64,000 bases of DNA, from positions 1,612,001 to 1,676,000 of the forward strand of contig WHUZ01000001.1 of NCBI GenBank assembly GCA_015179045.1, given 5' to 3'. Shown one piece after another: positions 1 through 11,302 of the stretch. The notes beneath the pieces were generated by a model. The model had not been told where the DNA came from. It ran no database searches and saw only the letters and a program-made list of their open reading frames with translations. The stretch comes from Kalaharituber pfeilii. Taxonomy: Eukaryota > Ascomycota > Pezizomycetes > Pezizales > Pezizaceae. Each line of letters starts with the position of its first letter. The first letter of the stretch is position 1. The translations under genes were made by a program, and so were the position numbers.

Positions 1-1187
1 ATGCAGAAAGCAGGAAGGAGATGTACCTTCCGCCGTTCGATTATGGGAATATATGACGGCAAAAACGAATTCAAACAATCTTGAACAAACGAGAGCAACT
101 GTTCTGGTTCCTTATCATCCAGATCATCAAAGAAAATACCCCCTACGCCACGTGCCTCCCCACGATGCTTGTTCTGGAAGTACTCATCGCACCATTTTTT
201 GAATTTGGGATAGTAGTCTTTGTCATGCCGGTCGCAGGCCTCTTTGATAGTTGTGTGGAAGTGGATAGCGTCTTCATCGAAAAGGTAAGAAGGGGTGAGG
301 TCGGTGCCGCCGCCGAACCACCAAGATTGTGTTGTTCCGCCTGGGTTCATAGTTTCGAAATACCTATAGTTAAGGTGTACTGTTGGTGCCATTGGATTGT
401 AAGGGTGCAACACCATGCTTAATCCGGCGGCAAAGAAGTCCAGTGAATCTACACCTGGGGACAAATTCTTGTGGTTTGCACGCATGTTCAGCACTGCGGC
501 TCTAGGAAGCTTGCCGTATACAACAGAGATATTAACTCCAGCTTTTTCAAAGACATTTCCCTCTTGCAAAACGCAGGAGATGCCACCTCCACCATGATCA
601 GGGCGTTCCCAGGCGTCTACTAAGAACTTTTTGCCATCGACTTCCTCGAGAGCAGCCACAATCTCACGCTGTTTGGTTCTGATGAAATCCTCCATTTTAA
701 GGCGCATGGGAGAATTATGGTGGACGCCACTTTCGTACTTGGAAATAGCGTCGAGCTCATTGATGCTGGGGGCAGGGAGACTCTCGCATTGGTCTACTTG
801 CGCCTAGATTGAGTCCTCAGATGTCAGCTAAAAGAGAAGGGGCTGGGAGGGATAAGGAAGGCCAATGGAGATCGTGGGTTTAAACAATGGGGAGAGGAGG
901 AAGAACAGATTAGAGGGACCAACCGAGGCCAAATACGTGCCTGTTGTAGCAGCGGCAGCCCCAATCATAAGCCCACCAACTAGAATGCTGTTGTATAGAT
1001 TTTTCCGGGGATGGAAAACTGGTGGAGGGGTATGGAACTGTCGCTGCTGCTGCCGTGGAGGGCGTGCTAGCCCGGTCCTCAGGTATTGTGTCCTGAAACA
1101 AGCGGTTCGGAGCGATAGCGTTGCTACGGGTAGCCGAACGGAAGGTGCTAAGCACCCCCGGGATAATGAAGAAGCGAGGAATGACAT
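1..1187 (-). CDS. HEM13: Coproporphyrinogen III oxidase, C-terminus cut by window edge
   Basis: Heme biosynthesis enzyme that oxidatively decarboxylates coproporphyrinogen III to protoporphyrinogen IX. Visible family signatures are [14 protein letters not shown], the [15 protein letters not shown] stretch, [18 protein letters not shown] and [14 protein letters not shown]. The protein runs off position 1, so the C-terminus is missing. I chose the start at 1187 ([11 protein letters not shown]...) because it opens an Arg/Ser-rich, acid-free leader followed by a hydrophobic segment ([20 protein letters not shown]), which looks like a mitochondrial presequence plus membrane anchor; an upstream in-frame Met at 1229 is possible. 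One intron lies at about 804-923 (acceptor CTAG at 804-807). That splice joins ...GTYLAS to [10 protein letters not shown] in phase. The donor GTTGGT is non-ideal, so the exact border is uncertain. Enzyme identity is secure. Confidence 0.93.
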
Positions 1188-1798
1188 TATGATAAGGCAG
1201 GAAATGATTGTAGGGTTTAAGTGTATCACAGAGGCATATAGAGATAAAGCGGCAGACCTGTGGGGATGCGAAGGAGAAGGTAAAAGTAGCGGTTCTCAAC
1301 GCCGGGGAAGGGCTGATGCTGACCGGAGATGTCAAGTATCGTTTCTAGTACTCCGCGCGACCCGATGTCACAGCACCCGCACCATTGTGTCTGAAGGTAC
1401 GGGTATTTCTGGCCGCTGTTCCTAGCTGTAAGCCCTTTTCTTGAGGACAGACGGCGGCTATATCTCAATGGCACGCAAAGTCTCATCCTTTTTCTGCCCT
1501 CGTGGCAGCCGCTGCAGCCGTAGCCGCAGCATCGTCCCATATCAACAGTCCTCGTCTCCTGCGTCAGGCTACAAGATCAGGCGACGTCACACGGTGCCGT
1601 CTGATTTTGTCGGTGCTTTTCTTGGGCAAAATTAGAGATGCAACACACGTGATCTCCTTGGCAAAAGGTGTAAATCTTGGCACACACCAATTGACAGAAA
1701 AATGAGAAATTAAGTATTGCGTACCACAAGCTTCTTAGTACCATCAGCTCACCGGCATCACAGCAGTTTCCCTAGTCTCCATCAATCGCTCTACGGCC
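1188..1798. promoter_or_regulatory. Divergent intergenic region between HEM13 and NUG1
   Basis: About 610 bp separating two divergently transcribed genes, so it should hold both promoters. Open frames across it have no recognisable protein and no splice logic. I see no clear TATA box or repeat. Confidence 0.5.
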
Positions 1799-3589
1799 AT
1801 GGTTCCACCAAGTAAGTCACCCTACTTTCTCTATACCTTACCCTCGCTGAGCTTTGCCGCTCTCCTTCGTTCACAGAGAAGAAATCGAAACGAGTCCCCG
1901 TGCGTCTCCGGCACAAAATTGAAAGGAAGGTCGCAGCTAAAGCTCGCAAAGAGCGAAAAATGGCAAAGAAGCACCCTGAACTCCATCGCAAGAAGAAGCC
2001 GGAGAAATTGAATATTCCAAACAGTTTCCCGTATAAGGACCGGTTGTTGGCACAGATTGAGGAGGAGAGGAGGAGGAAGGAGGAGGAGAGGCTGAAGAGG
2101 ATTGAAGAGGCGAAGAAGAAGAGGAAGGAGTTAGCGAAGGCGGGCGAAGAGGGTGAAGGGGGTGTGGAGGAAGCTATGGAGGAGGAAGATGTGGAGATGA
2201 GTGAGGAGGGTTCGGAGGAAGGGTCTGAGAATGAGATGGAGGACGATACTATTGCGGTGAGTAGCAAAACCGAGATGAATGGGCTGTCCGGTTTGAGACG
2301 CTGATTGTGTGTAGACTGGAAACCCTGCAATGGCAGCACTATTGGCCTCCGCCCGAGCACGAGTAGCGGAATACGAAGCCGGACATGAATCCGACGATGC
2401 AATGGAAGAGGACTCTGACGACGACTACAGCAGCCTAATACGAGACAACGATGACGGCGAGACGCGGCTATCCGGCACCCGCAAGGATACATCTCGGAAA
2501 GCTTTCGACAAGATGTTTAAGACGGTCTTAGATGCCGCCGACGTCATTCTCTATGTCCTCGACGCCCGAGACCCAAATGGTACTCGGTCTCGGGCAATTG
2601 AGCGACAAATCATGGCAGCAGAAGGCGGCGAGAAGCGCTTGATATTGATCTTGAACAAGATTGACCTTGTCCCACCGCATGTTTTGAAAGGTTGGCTACT
2701 TTATCTTCGACAATACTTCCCCACCCTCCCACTGAAGGCCACCACCGCCGCCCCAAACGCAGCTACCTTTGACCACAAGGCTCTTACAATGCAAGGCACG
2801 TCCGCAACCTTATTCAAAGCTCTCAAGTCTTACGCCAATTCCAAACAACTCAAACGCTCTATCTCCGTTGGTGTCATTGGGTACCCGAACGTCGGCAAAT
2901 CCTCCGTCATCAATGCTCTCACCTCGCGGGTCGGCGGGACCATGTCTGCGTGCCCAGTCGGTGCCGAAGCTGGCGTCACAACTAGCTTGCGTGAAGTCAA
3001 GTTAGACAAAAAGCTCAAGATCATAGATTGCCCTGGGATTGTCTTCCCAGGCTCTGAAAATGGCTCCATAAGCAACAAAAAGAATTCAGCGGACGAAACC
3101 GCGCGCTTGATTCTCATGAACGCAGTCCCGCCGAAGCAGATCTTAGACCCAGTTCCCGCAGTAACATTACTCCTCAAACGCCTCTCCACGTCAAAACAGC
3201 TATTTGAGAAGTTACTGGCAGTATACAACATCCCTCCCTTACTCGCCACCTCTACAAAAGACCTCACAAATGACTTCCTAGTGCAGGTTGCGCGGAAGAG
3301 GGGAAGGCTAGGGAAGGGAGGAGTCCCGAACATCAACTCGGCAGCGCTGTGTGTGATAAACGATTGGAGGGACGGCAGGATTCAAGGGTGGGTGGACCCG
3401 CCAGTGATGGCGCCGACGGCGAATGGTGGGGTACAGGATCAGAGTCAGGGGATTAGGAACGAGGATGCAGACAAGGGGGCGCAGGATCAGAAGGAGATTG
3501 TGACGGAATGGGCGAAGGAGTTCAAGTTGGAAGGGTTGTGGGGGGATGGGGAGGGGAATGATGGAGGGGGTGTGGCGATGGAAGAGTAG
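1799..3589 (+). CDS. NUG1: Nucleolar circularly permuted GTPase Nug1 (GNL3 family)
   Basis: GTPase needed for maturation and nuclear export of pre-60S ribosomal subunits. Three exons: 1799-1811, 1877-2256 and 2315-3589, with introns bounded by GTAAGT...CAG and GTGAGT...TAG, giving about 555 residues (yeast Nug1 is about 520). The N-terminus is a strongly basic nucleolar/RNA-binding region (KKKSKRVPVRLRHKIERK), followed by a charged coiled coil and an acidic patch. The GTPase motifs occur in permuted order: G4 LILNKIDLVP, then the P-loop GYPNVGKSSV, then G3 DCPGIV. The first coding exon is only 13 nt. The permuted order and basic N-terminus separate it from ordinary Era-like GTPases; Nog2 is the closest alternative, but the N-terminus fits Nug1 better. 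Confidence 0.93.
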
Positions 3590-4190
3590 TGGGGTTAGGT
3601 AGGGGGTGGGGCATGTGAGACATGTGCGGGTGGGGGGTTGTGTTTTATGTACGTTATTTCCGGTGTTTTTTGATTCAAAGACTACATTGGTCGCACTTGT
3701 ATTGCTTGATTATGTGTTAAATGTCGGGGAAAAGTTGGTGTTGGGTTGGATGGATATTGAATACCTGCTTTTCTTTCCATTTTGCTCAAATTATTGAAAA
3801 TAAACAAGCACTTTTTCAGAATGTTGTATTTATGTACTAGAACTATACAGTTTTACACCTTTAGATTTATTACTATTACTATTAGTACTACCTACTATCC
3901 CCACTTGCCGCCTACAAAGTCCAAAAAAGGTTAAAAGGGGTACAGAATAAACTGAATAAATAAACCTCCCAAATAGCAACAATGTATCGATTGAATCGGT
4001 ACCATTATACAAAGCACTATATATGCCCCTACTTTCCATCTCAATTTCTAAACCATGATCTAGCTAAATGACACATATAAAAAATACACTCTAAATGCCC
4101 ACCCCAGAATTTACCATTCCTGTACCCATCCCCTTATTAAAGATTCTCCCTCGCCCAGACCACTTCTTCCACCTCACCACAACAGCTCGT
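3590..4190. other. Convergent 3' region between NUG1 and GLN4
   Basis: About 600 bp between two convergent stop codons, AT-rich in the middle. It presumably holds both 3' UTRs and polyadenylation signals (for example aataaa-like runs near 3799 and 3954). No gene seen. Confidence 0.5.
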
Positions 4191-6860
4191 CTAAGCGTTC
4201 TTCCCCGCGTCCTCTTTCAATGTCACAATCCTATTCAAAACCACCGTGCCCCCAGGCGAATCATCTGAATCACCATCCATCGCAAAATACCCGACCCTTA
4301 GCGCCTGAAACCTCGTACTCTCCTTCCCCACATTCTTCGCGTTCTTCTCCCCCTCCCTCTCTGGCCATGGCGCTCGTCTCCTCACCTCCTCGAACCCAAC
4401 TTCAATCATCGCACCTTTGAAGACCTCCTCTGAGTTCGGGTTGATATCTGCCAGGAACCCATCCGGATTACTTTCTGGATCGTCCGATTTGAACAGCTGA
4501 TTGAAGAGACGTACTTCTACAACGATGGGGGACCTGTGTGGTGGCGAGTCCGCGACCCACTGGATGTATGTCTTTGGCTTGACAAATTCGACGTCATTTT
4601 CGTACCGCGCGAAGATCTCGGTCACCAGGCCGGTCTCGGGGTCCTTGGTGAAGGAGGTACATTTTATTGGGAAGGGAACCTTGAACAATCCGACGCTCTT
4701 GCCGGGGGCGAGACGGAAGTAGTCCTTTGAATCCGTTTCCCTGAAATCTGACCTATCAATATACACCTTTCTTGTGAACGGCACCTCATGCTCGCCCATC
4801 TTTGGCGCACCGGGCTTGAAGGGCACGCTCAACGCCTCATAGTAGTCCTCTGGCAAGTTCTCAATCACGACCAGGACAGGGTCAAGCACCATCATGAGCC
4901 TAGGAACGGTCTCCTCAAGGTACTTCCTGATCGAATTCTCAAAGCGTTTGATCTGGATATTTGTGGTAGCAGTGGTGACACCAAGCTCGTTCACAAACGC
5001 CAGGATGGCGCCTGGAGGGACACCACGGCGGCGGATGGCAACAAGAGTATAGAGCCGAGGGTCGTCCCATCCGCGAACGTAGCCCTGGTTGACGAGTTTG
5101 GCGATTTTGCGTTTCGACATGATGGTGCCCGTCAAGTTAAGACGGCCATACTCGGATTGCTGGGGACGGTAAATCTCAAGGGCATTGCACAGCCAGTCAT
5201 ATGACTGACGGGAGTTAATAAACTCCGTAGTACACAAGGAGTGTCTTGCTTGTTCGTCAGTACTTTGTCTTCATATACTCTTGGTCAAGACAGATACTGA
5301 CGTGATGTTCTCAAAACTATCGCACAAACAATGCGTAAAATCATAAGTGGGGTAGATCCTCCACTGATTTCCGGTCCTGTGATGCGGAGTCTCGAGAATG
5401 CGGTACGCAGTCAAATCCCACATCTGCGGGTTACCGTCTTCCAAATCCTGCTTCATACGCAACATAGCCTCCTTTGGCTTATACTTGCCATCCCTCATTG
5501 CTCGGAATTCCGTAAGTGACTCCTCATTTGGGCGATCTCGGTGCTTGCAGGCATAACGAGGACCACGATGGTCACCACCTCGCTGCTCATGGACCTCCTC
5601 AGCTATTCCACATCAGTAATTCTTCAGGGATTTTTTTTTTTTTGTTCAACGTACCGGTGCAGTGACAAATGTAAGCAAATCCACGTTTTACCAGGTCCTC
5701 AGCCAATTCATATAGTCTCTGGAAGTGATCGCTAGAATAAGTAATTTGGTATGGCTTGAACCCCAGCCATTCGACAATTTCCCGGATTGCAACAAAGTAG
5801 CGCTCCTCTTCTGCTTCAGGGTTGGTATCATCGTAACGAAGGTAGCATTCACCGCCGTGGTATCTTGCAAATCCAAAGTTGATAGCAATAGCCTTGCTGT
5901 GGCCGATATGAAGATAACCGTTTGGCTATCATTATGCTCATCAGTTCATATGCCCTATCCAGTGCAGGCTGAGTAAGCCAATTTACCTCTGGAGGGAATC
6001 GAGTGAACACTTTGCCCCCAGTTTCCCTCAAGTGCTTCTCCCGGTTCTCTGGGATAATCTGATAATTTCCACCAGGCTTGTGTAAATTGGCGAGGAATCC
6101 TTCCTCAAACATACTTGTTGTATTCAATGGATCTGAAGGCTTCTTGGGCTCCTCAGTATTCACCTTCGCAGAAGCAGTAGCAGCAGGCTTTGCCTTCGAC
6201 TATCCATCAAAGTCAGCACTCTACCCTTAGAAAGCCTGTAAAGCCAAAACGTACCTTTTTCTTTTCATTATCCCTCTCATCCTTCGGCCCAATCAACGCC
6301 TCGAACTGAGCATCCACCTCCTTCTTCACATCCAACGGCGGAGCCCACTTCAGCGCCGTCGTATTTTTCAGCACAGACAATGTCTCCTGCGCCAGCTTAT
6401 ATCTTTCCTCGATGATGCGCTCCTTGTTTGCCTCAATGTACTGATTCACTATCGCTGCAATCTCCTCCTTTGTAAGCTCTATTCCGACGCCACATTCTCT
6501 CTCCAACACCTCCTCGCTGTAGTCCGTCAATTTTCCCTCTGCCTCCAGGCCCCGTAGGTACTCCAGCGCAGCTTGGATCTGGACATTTGTCTTGAGTCTT
6601 CCGTCAACAATTGCCTTTGTGACGACCTCTCGCTTGGGGCACTGGGATTCCTTGGTCTGGGTGGCAAGATAGGTCAGGCCTGCTACGACTTTGGCGTCGA
6701 CAACGGGCGTGGTCTGCTCGTGGTCGGCTTTGATATCGGCCTCATCAAGGATGCTGGAGAAGGCGGCGGTCAGCTTCTTGTTCTTGAAGGTTTCTTTGAT
6801 GGATTTATCGGTGAGACCAAGGGCGCGGAAGCGTAGAGTGAGTCTGTCCTCCTCTGCCAT
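4191..6860 (-). CDS. GLN4: Glutaminyl-tRNA synthetase
   Basis: Class I aminoacyl-tRNA synthetase that charges tRNA-Gln in the cytosol. Five exons are recognisable by continuous homology. Exon 1 (6860 to about 6255) carries the eukaryotic N-terminal helical domain. Later exons carry the HIGH signature ([20 protein letters not shown]), [33 protein letters not shown], and the KMSKS-equivalent [13 protein letters not shown]. The C-terminal part has the anticodon-binding beta-barrels ([23 protein letters not shown]). Introns lie near 6200-6254, 5935-5995, 5595-5650 and 5250-5307. The start [16 protein letters not shown] at 6860 is the only Met preceding the conserved N-terminus. GlnRS is preferred over GluRS because of the [10 protein letters not shown] and MSKRKI motifs and the type of N-terminal domain. 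Confidence 0.95.
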
Positions 6861-7824
6861 GGTTGCGTTGTGTCTATCTGTGTCTGTATTGGATTGAACT
6901 TGTCGACTTTTTAAAGAGGGGCTGCTAAGTTTCAAGTCTCGTCCGGTGGCAGGAGTGCGTTGAATTGAGCGTTCTCCCTTCTATAACTGGCGATAAGACG
7001 TCACTTGTTGTTTCTTTGGCTGTTGGTAAACGGATGGGCTTCTGATCCTGCGCTCTACGTTGTGTGTGTGAGAGAGGGAGGAAGAGTGAGAAGCAGCGAG
7101 GAAGAGTGAGTTGGCAGGGGAGGAGGAGGGGAGAGAGGTGGGGGCAGTAGTATCGGGAAGGCGAGCAAAAGTGAGTCAAGACGCCCACCACATAGCATGA
7201 TAAGGTTTGCGACGGCAATCACAGGCACAAGGCACACACACGCAGACATGCATTAGGATGTATATAATTGATCTATGCTCCATACTTTCACAGCAGCATG
7301 CATTGAGCTGGCGAGAGGTCGATATCTCTGCCAAAGTAAGCAAGCCATCGTCGAGTGGTGTCGATGCTGCACAGCGTGCGCGCACTCTAGCCAAACTCTA
7401 GACTGCGGGTGCGAATTCCCTATCGCGAGTTATCGTGAGCTCGCGGTCGTGCACTTTGGCTCCTCTCGGCCAATTGGCGACTATCGGGCCCTGCCTACAT
7501 GCAACTTGCCGTATCTGGAGTACCCTGCGCCTGTGGCCCCGCCTGCCCTTGCTCCGCCCTGCCCTGCCAAGCTGCCCCGCCAAGCTGCCCCGCCAAGCTG
7601 CCCCGCCAAGCTGCCCCTCCCCCCCGAAGGGCGAGAAAGGATCATTACCCTCATCTCAGCGGCCCGCATTGCCAATCGCTGCGCCAAGAAGGAAGCACAC
7701 TAAAGTTAGATTGATGCTAGCGCTTCGCCAAGATTTTCAACTTTGGAACGGGTACAGAAAAGACAGGATGCTTTCAGAGTGCAGGGCGTCACCAACGAAA
7801 CTTCCCCAACCTAACACCGCTATA
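6861..7824. promoter_or_regulatory. Divergent region between GLN4 and UTP7
   Basis: About 960 bp between divergent starts. It begins purine-rich (gagagaggtggggg near 7130), contains CA-rich stretches near 7225-7250, and carries a GC-rich tandem repeat at 7566-7617. No gene is convincing; an open frame continuous with UTP7 upstream of 7825 is Pro/Ala-rich and probably untranslated leader. Confidence 0.45.
7566..7617. repeat. Four perfect 13-bp tandem repeats
   Basis: Four head-to-tail copies of GCCAAGCTGCCCC at 7566-7578, 7579-7591, 7592-7604 and 7605-7617, about 210 bp upstream of the UTP7 start. A minisatellite in a promoter or leader. No function can be read from it. Confidence 0.9.
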
Positions 7825-9775
7825 ATGGCAGAGAAGCAGCTGGTCAAGAGTAAAAAGGCTTCAGCCGACCTTGAAGAATATGCCCCGCCTCCACGAAAGG
7901 AAAAAGCGCCACCGAAACTCACAGCCGAGGAGATCGCCGAAAGACGAGCAGCGCAGGAAAAGTATGGGCGGGGAGAGAAGGTCAATCTCAAGGTGGTCAA
8001 GGACAAGAAGCTGCGGGGAAATCTGAAAAAATTGGAGCTTAGGTATAGAGATGCTGCGTTACAGGCGAAAGATTCGGAACTGTTGCTGCAGGAGGAGGCT
8101 GGGTTCATCCAGACGGAGGGCATGGAGAGGACATTCAAGCTGTCACAAGAGGAATTGAAGAAGGAAGTGGATTTGGCGACAGCACAAAAGGTGGGAATTT
8201 CTAATGCTGTAGTTTGGAGCGCTGGTGGCATGGACTGATCGTAGGACCATTAGAGCTTCGAGCTAAAATTACCGACCTTCGGACCATACTACATCGACTA
8301 CACACGGACAGGAAGATATCTGCTAATAGGAGGGCGAAAAGGGCATGTTGCAGCTTTCGATTGGCGGGAGGGAAAGCTGTTGTCCGAAGTGCACCACCGG
8401 GAGACAGTGCGAGATGTAAAGTACTCAACTCACATCATGTCGGTTTCCCATGGTACGCAGCTAACTGGCGAATTCTTCAATTAGGTGGCTACACAATGAA
8501 AGCTTCTATGCGGTATCACAGAAAAAATATGTCTATATATATGACACACAGGGAGTGGAAATACACAAGTTGGATAAGCATATCGAAGTTCTACACATGG
8601 AGTTCCTGCCATATCATTTTCTCCTAGCCACTGTGGTAAGTCTCAACCACTCAGCTAATGATTGAGGTTTTCATGTGGGGCGCGTACTCACCAACGGATG
8701 GACAGGGAAACGCGGGATATCTGAAATACCAAGATACCTCTACAGGAAAGCTAGTTGCTGAAATTCCTACACGATTAGGCACACCCACCGCAATGACGCA
8801 GAATAAGTATAATGCAATTATACATATTGGTCATGGGAGGGGAACTGTATCATTATGGTCTCCCAATTCAACTACACCGCTGGTTAAATTGTTGACCAAT
8901 AAAGGACCAGTAACATCGATAGCAATTGACCGGGAGGGGCGATATATGGTCACTGGTGGCCAGGACAAGAAAATGTCAATATGGGACCTTCGCATGTACA
9001 AGGAATTGCATTACTACCTAACGCCAGCGCCTCCTGCAGTGCTCGATATAAGTGATACAGGGCTATTAGGTGTAGGATGGAGCACACATGTGACGGTAGG
9101 TAGTTTAATGAGTTTAGTTGACCGGCCATCAAACTGACATTTGATTATAGGTTTGGAAAGATGCCCTGAGAACTCGCCAGAGGCAGCCATACATGACGCA
9201 TCATGCTCCGGGATCCCAAATAAACGACTTGCGATTCTGTCCTTTTGAGGACGTTTTGGGATACGGTCATGAGGAAGGACTGGGTAGTTTGGTGATACCA
9301 GGCGCCGGTGAAGCCAACTTTGATGCTCTCGAAGTGAACCCATACGAGTCAAAGAAGGAGCGGCGAGAGACGGAGGTTAAGTTGCTTCTAAATAAGCTCC
9401 AGCCAGACATGATCTCCTTGGACCCAGACCACATTGGGCAGATGGACCGGAGAAGCGAGGCCGTGAAGAAGCATGAGCAGGATGCGGAAGAGCAGAAGAT
9501 GGTGAGTTCTCACCGGGTTAAGGTTACGGGTATAGAGATTAACAGTTACATAGGACAAGGCACCAGAGAAGGAGAAAAACAAGATGCGAGGAAAGAACTC
9601 TGCAGGGAAGAGGTACATCAGAAAGATGAAGAAGCGGAACATCATGGACGAGAAGCGGCTTAAGTATGAGATGGCCCGGGATGAGAAACAGCGGCAGCGG
9701 GCAGGCTTGCCGTCCGCAGCGGAGAAGCTGGGACCTGCGCTGGCGCGGTTCACACGGCCGCCCCTAAAGGCCTAA
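7825..9775 (+). CDS. UTP7: U3 snoRNP / small-subunit processome WD40 protein Utp7 (WDR46)
   Basis: Nucleolar WD-repeat protein of the SSU processome, needed for early 18S rRNA processing. The protein begins [22 protein letters not shown], has a charged helical N-terminal region, then the propeller ([60 protein letters not shown]). It ends in the BING4CT domain ([36 protein letters not shown]) and a basic tail ([17 protein letters not shown]). Exons are interrupted by at least five short introns, at about 8191-8247, 8418-8483, 8636-8703, 9094-9151 and 9499-9557. The start at 7825 is the Met that opens the conserved N-terminus; the frame stays open upstream but is low-complexity. Confidence 0.92.
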
Positions 9776-11302
9776 GCAGCAGGGCCACATTTTGCTGCCT
9801 TTTTTTTCTTTTTTTTCTTTTCGTGTCATGGTGGTCCGTTTTCTTTTTTTCTTTTTTAGTTTTTGCAATTCAACCCTCATTTCCTGCTTACTGCGGCCTC
9901 CAATACAGCCCTCCAATTTCTACCTCTAAGCTTGAAGTTGGCACATACCCTCTTTCCTTTCAACATTCCTCTTCAACATAGCTGCAATATAATGGCTTCG
10001 ATTTCAATTCCCCTCTTTCAGGTTTCAGTATTCCCAAAAGTTCCTCCACGTCAAATCTGCTGTATCCCCTGCGCCTCCTTTAAGGCGTGGAAGGAGATGG
10101 TGCTGCATGGACGCAAATGGGATTAGCATATGCAATGCTGAGTGCACGACTGCATTGGGGAGTTCTGTTAGGATTGGTGTATTTATAGTTGGAGTTGGAG
10201 CTCAACACATCATCATTACACTCTCGTCTATTCTCGCCATCGGCTTAGTCCTTACATCCATCTCCGTTTCTCATGATGTCCATTGACCGCTGTCTTGCGT
10301 CGCAACGCACATTTTTCACGATGCTACAACGCTTCAAGAGGACTCATTCAGAATGCCTCTGCTCACGGAAGCAAACCGCCTTCCAGATATGCTTTGGGGA
10401 TCTTGCTTATTTCGGAGACGCCTATCCGAGTTGAAAGAAAGAACTTTCTGTTCCATGTAATAACAAGTGACGAATAACGTTCTTGAGCTTGGAGACTATG
10501 ATATGTATTGCGATAGTAGATGCTCGCTTGGGGAAAGCGGAGCGTTGAGTAGTAACTAACGTTTACACATGCCGTTTTGAAGTGATGGATGAAGGGTGTT
10601 TGCACCGAGGAAATGCTTTTTCGGAACGGGCATGCGTGCTACCTGTAGATATGGCAGATGTTGTTATTCCAGGTATGGTAAAGTACTGTTTTATCTTCAT
10701 CAGTCTGTGAACCCAACTCTCTATCGTTCTTACCCAGAATCCACTCGCTCACTCTGTCTTTTCTCTTACATACTGTACTCCTGTCGTATTTATTCGCATT
10801 CTCAGCTCTTTCCTGTGTACGTACATATAGACCGCGAATACATTTGTTTACATCCACGAAACCAAGATCCCACTGTCCGTAACCCACTCCCATAGCTACT
10901 CTCCTCCACCAGCAGAGGTCCTCATAGCACGAGCTGGCAACTGACCCATGCTAACAATATAGTGGAACAGTCTCAACTGTGAGAATATAGGTTCATGAAG
11001 TAAGATGCGAACACCTAATACCACACATTATATACTAGCCTCTCCCCCGTAATACCGTACTGCATGAATGTAAATCCTACTAATCCCTCTTGCTTTATCC
11101 ACACAGCTGAAATATTAATGCTTAAGTCACCCTACAACATATTAACTAGCCCCCAAGCACAAAAGTTCATAACACAACACGAAGCAATATGCAATATTCC
11201 CCAGAACTACAGGATGATCCAGAACAAGGTTTCAATATAAGATGCAAATTTCTAAATGAAATCATAACAATTCAAGTAGAGCAAACCATAATTTCTCAAC
11301 TT
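9776..11302. other. 1.5 kb between convergent UTP7 and APC1
   Basis: Starts with a pyrimidine-rich stretch (T/C runs at 9799-9864) just after the UTP7 stop, likely 3' UTR. The remainder is AT-rich, with open frames shorter than 100 codons that lack recognisable motifs and paired splice signals. I see no RNA gene or repeat. It could hide a non-coding transcript. Confidence 0.4.

Noticed and set aside
865..1425. Plus-strand 186-codon frame opposite HEM13 leader
   Set aside because: Antisense to the HEM13 first exon; composition only.
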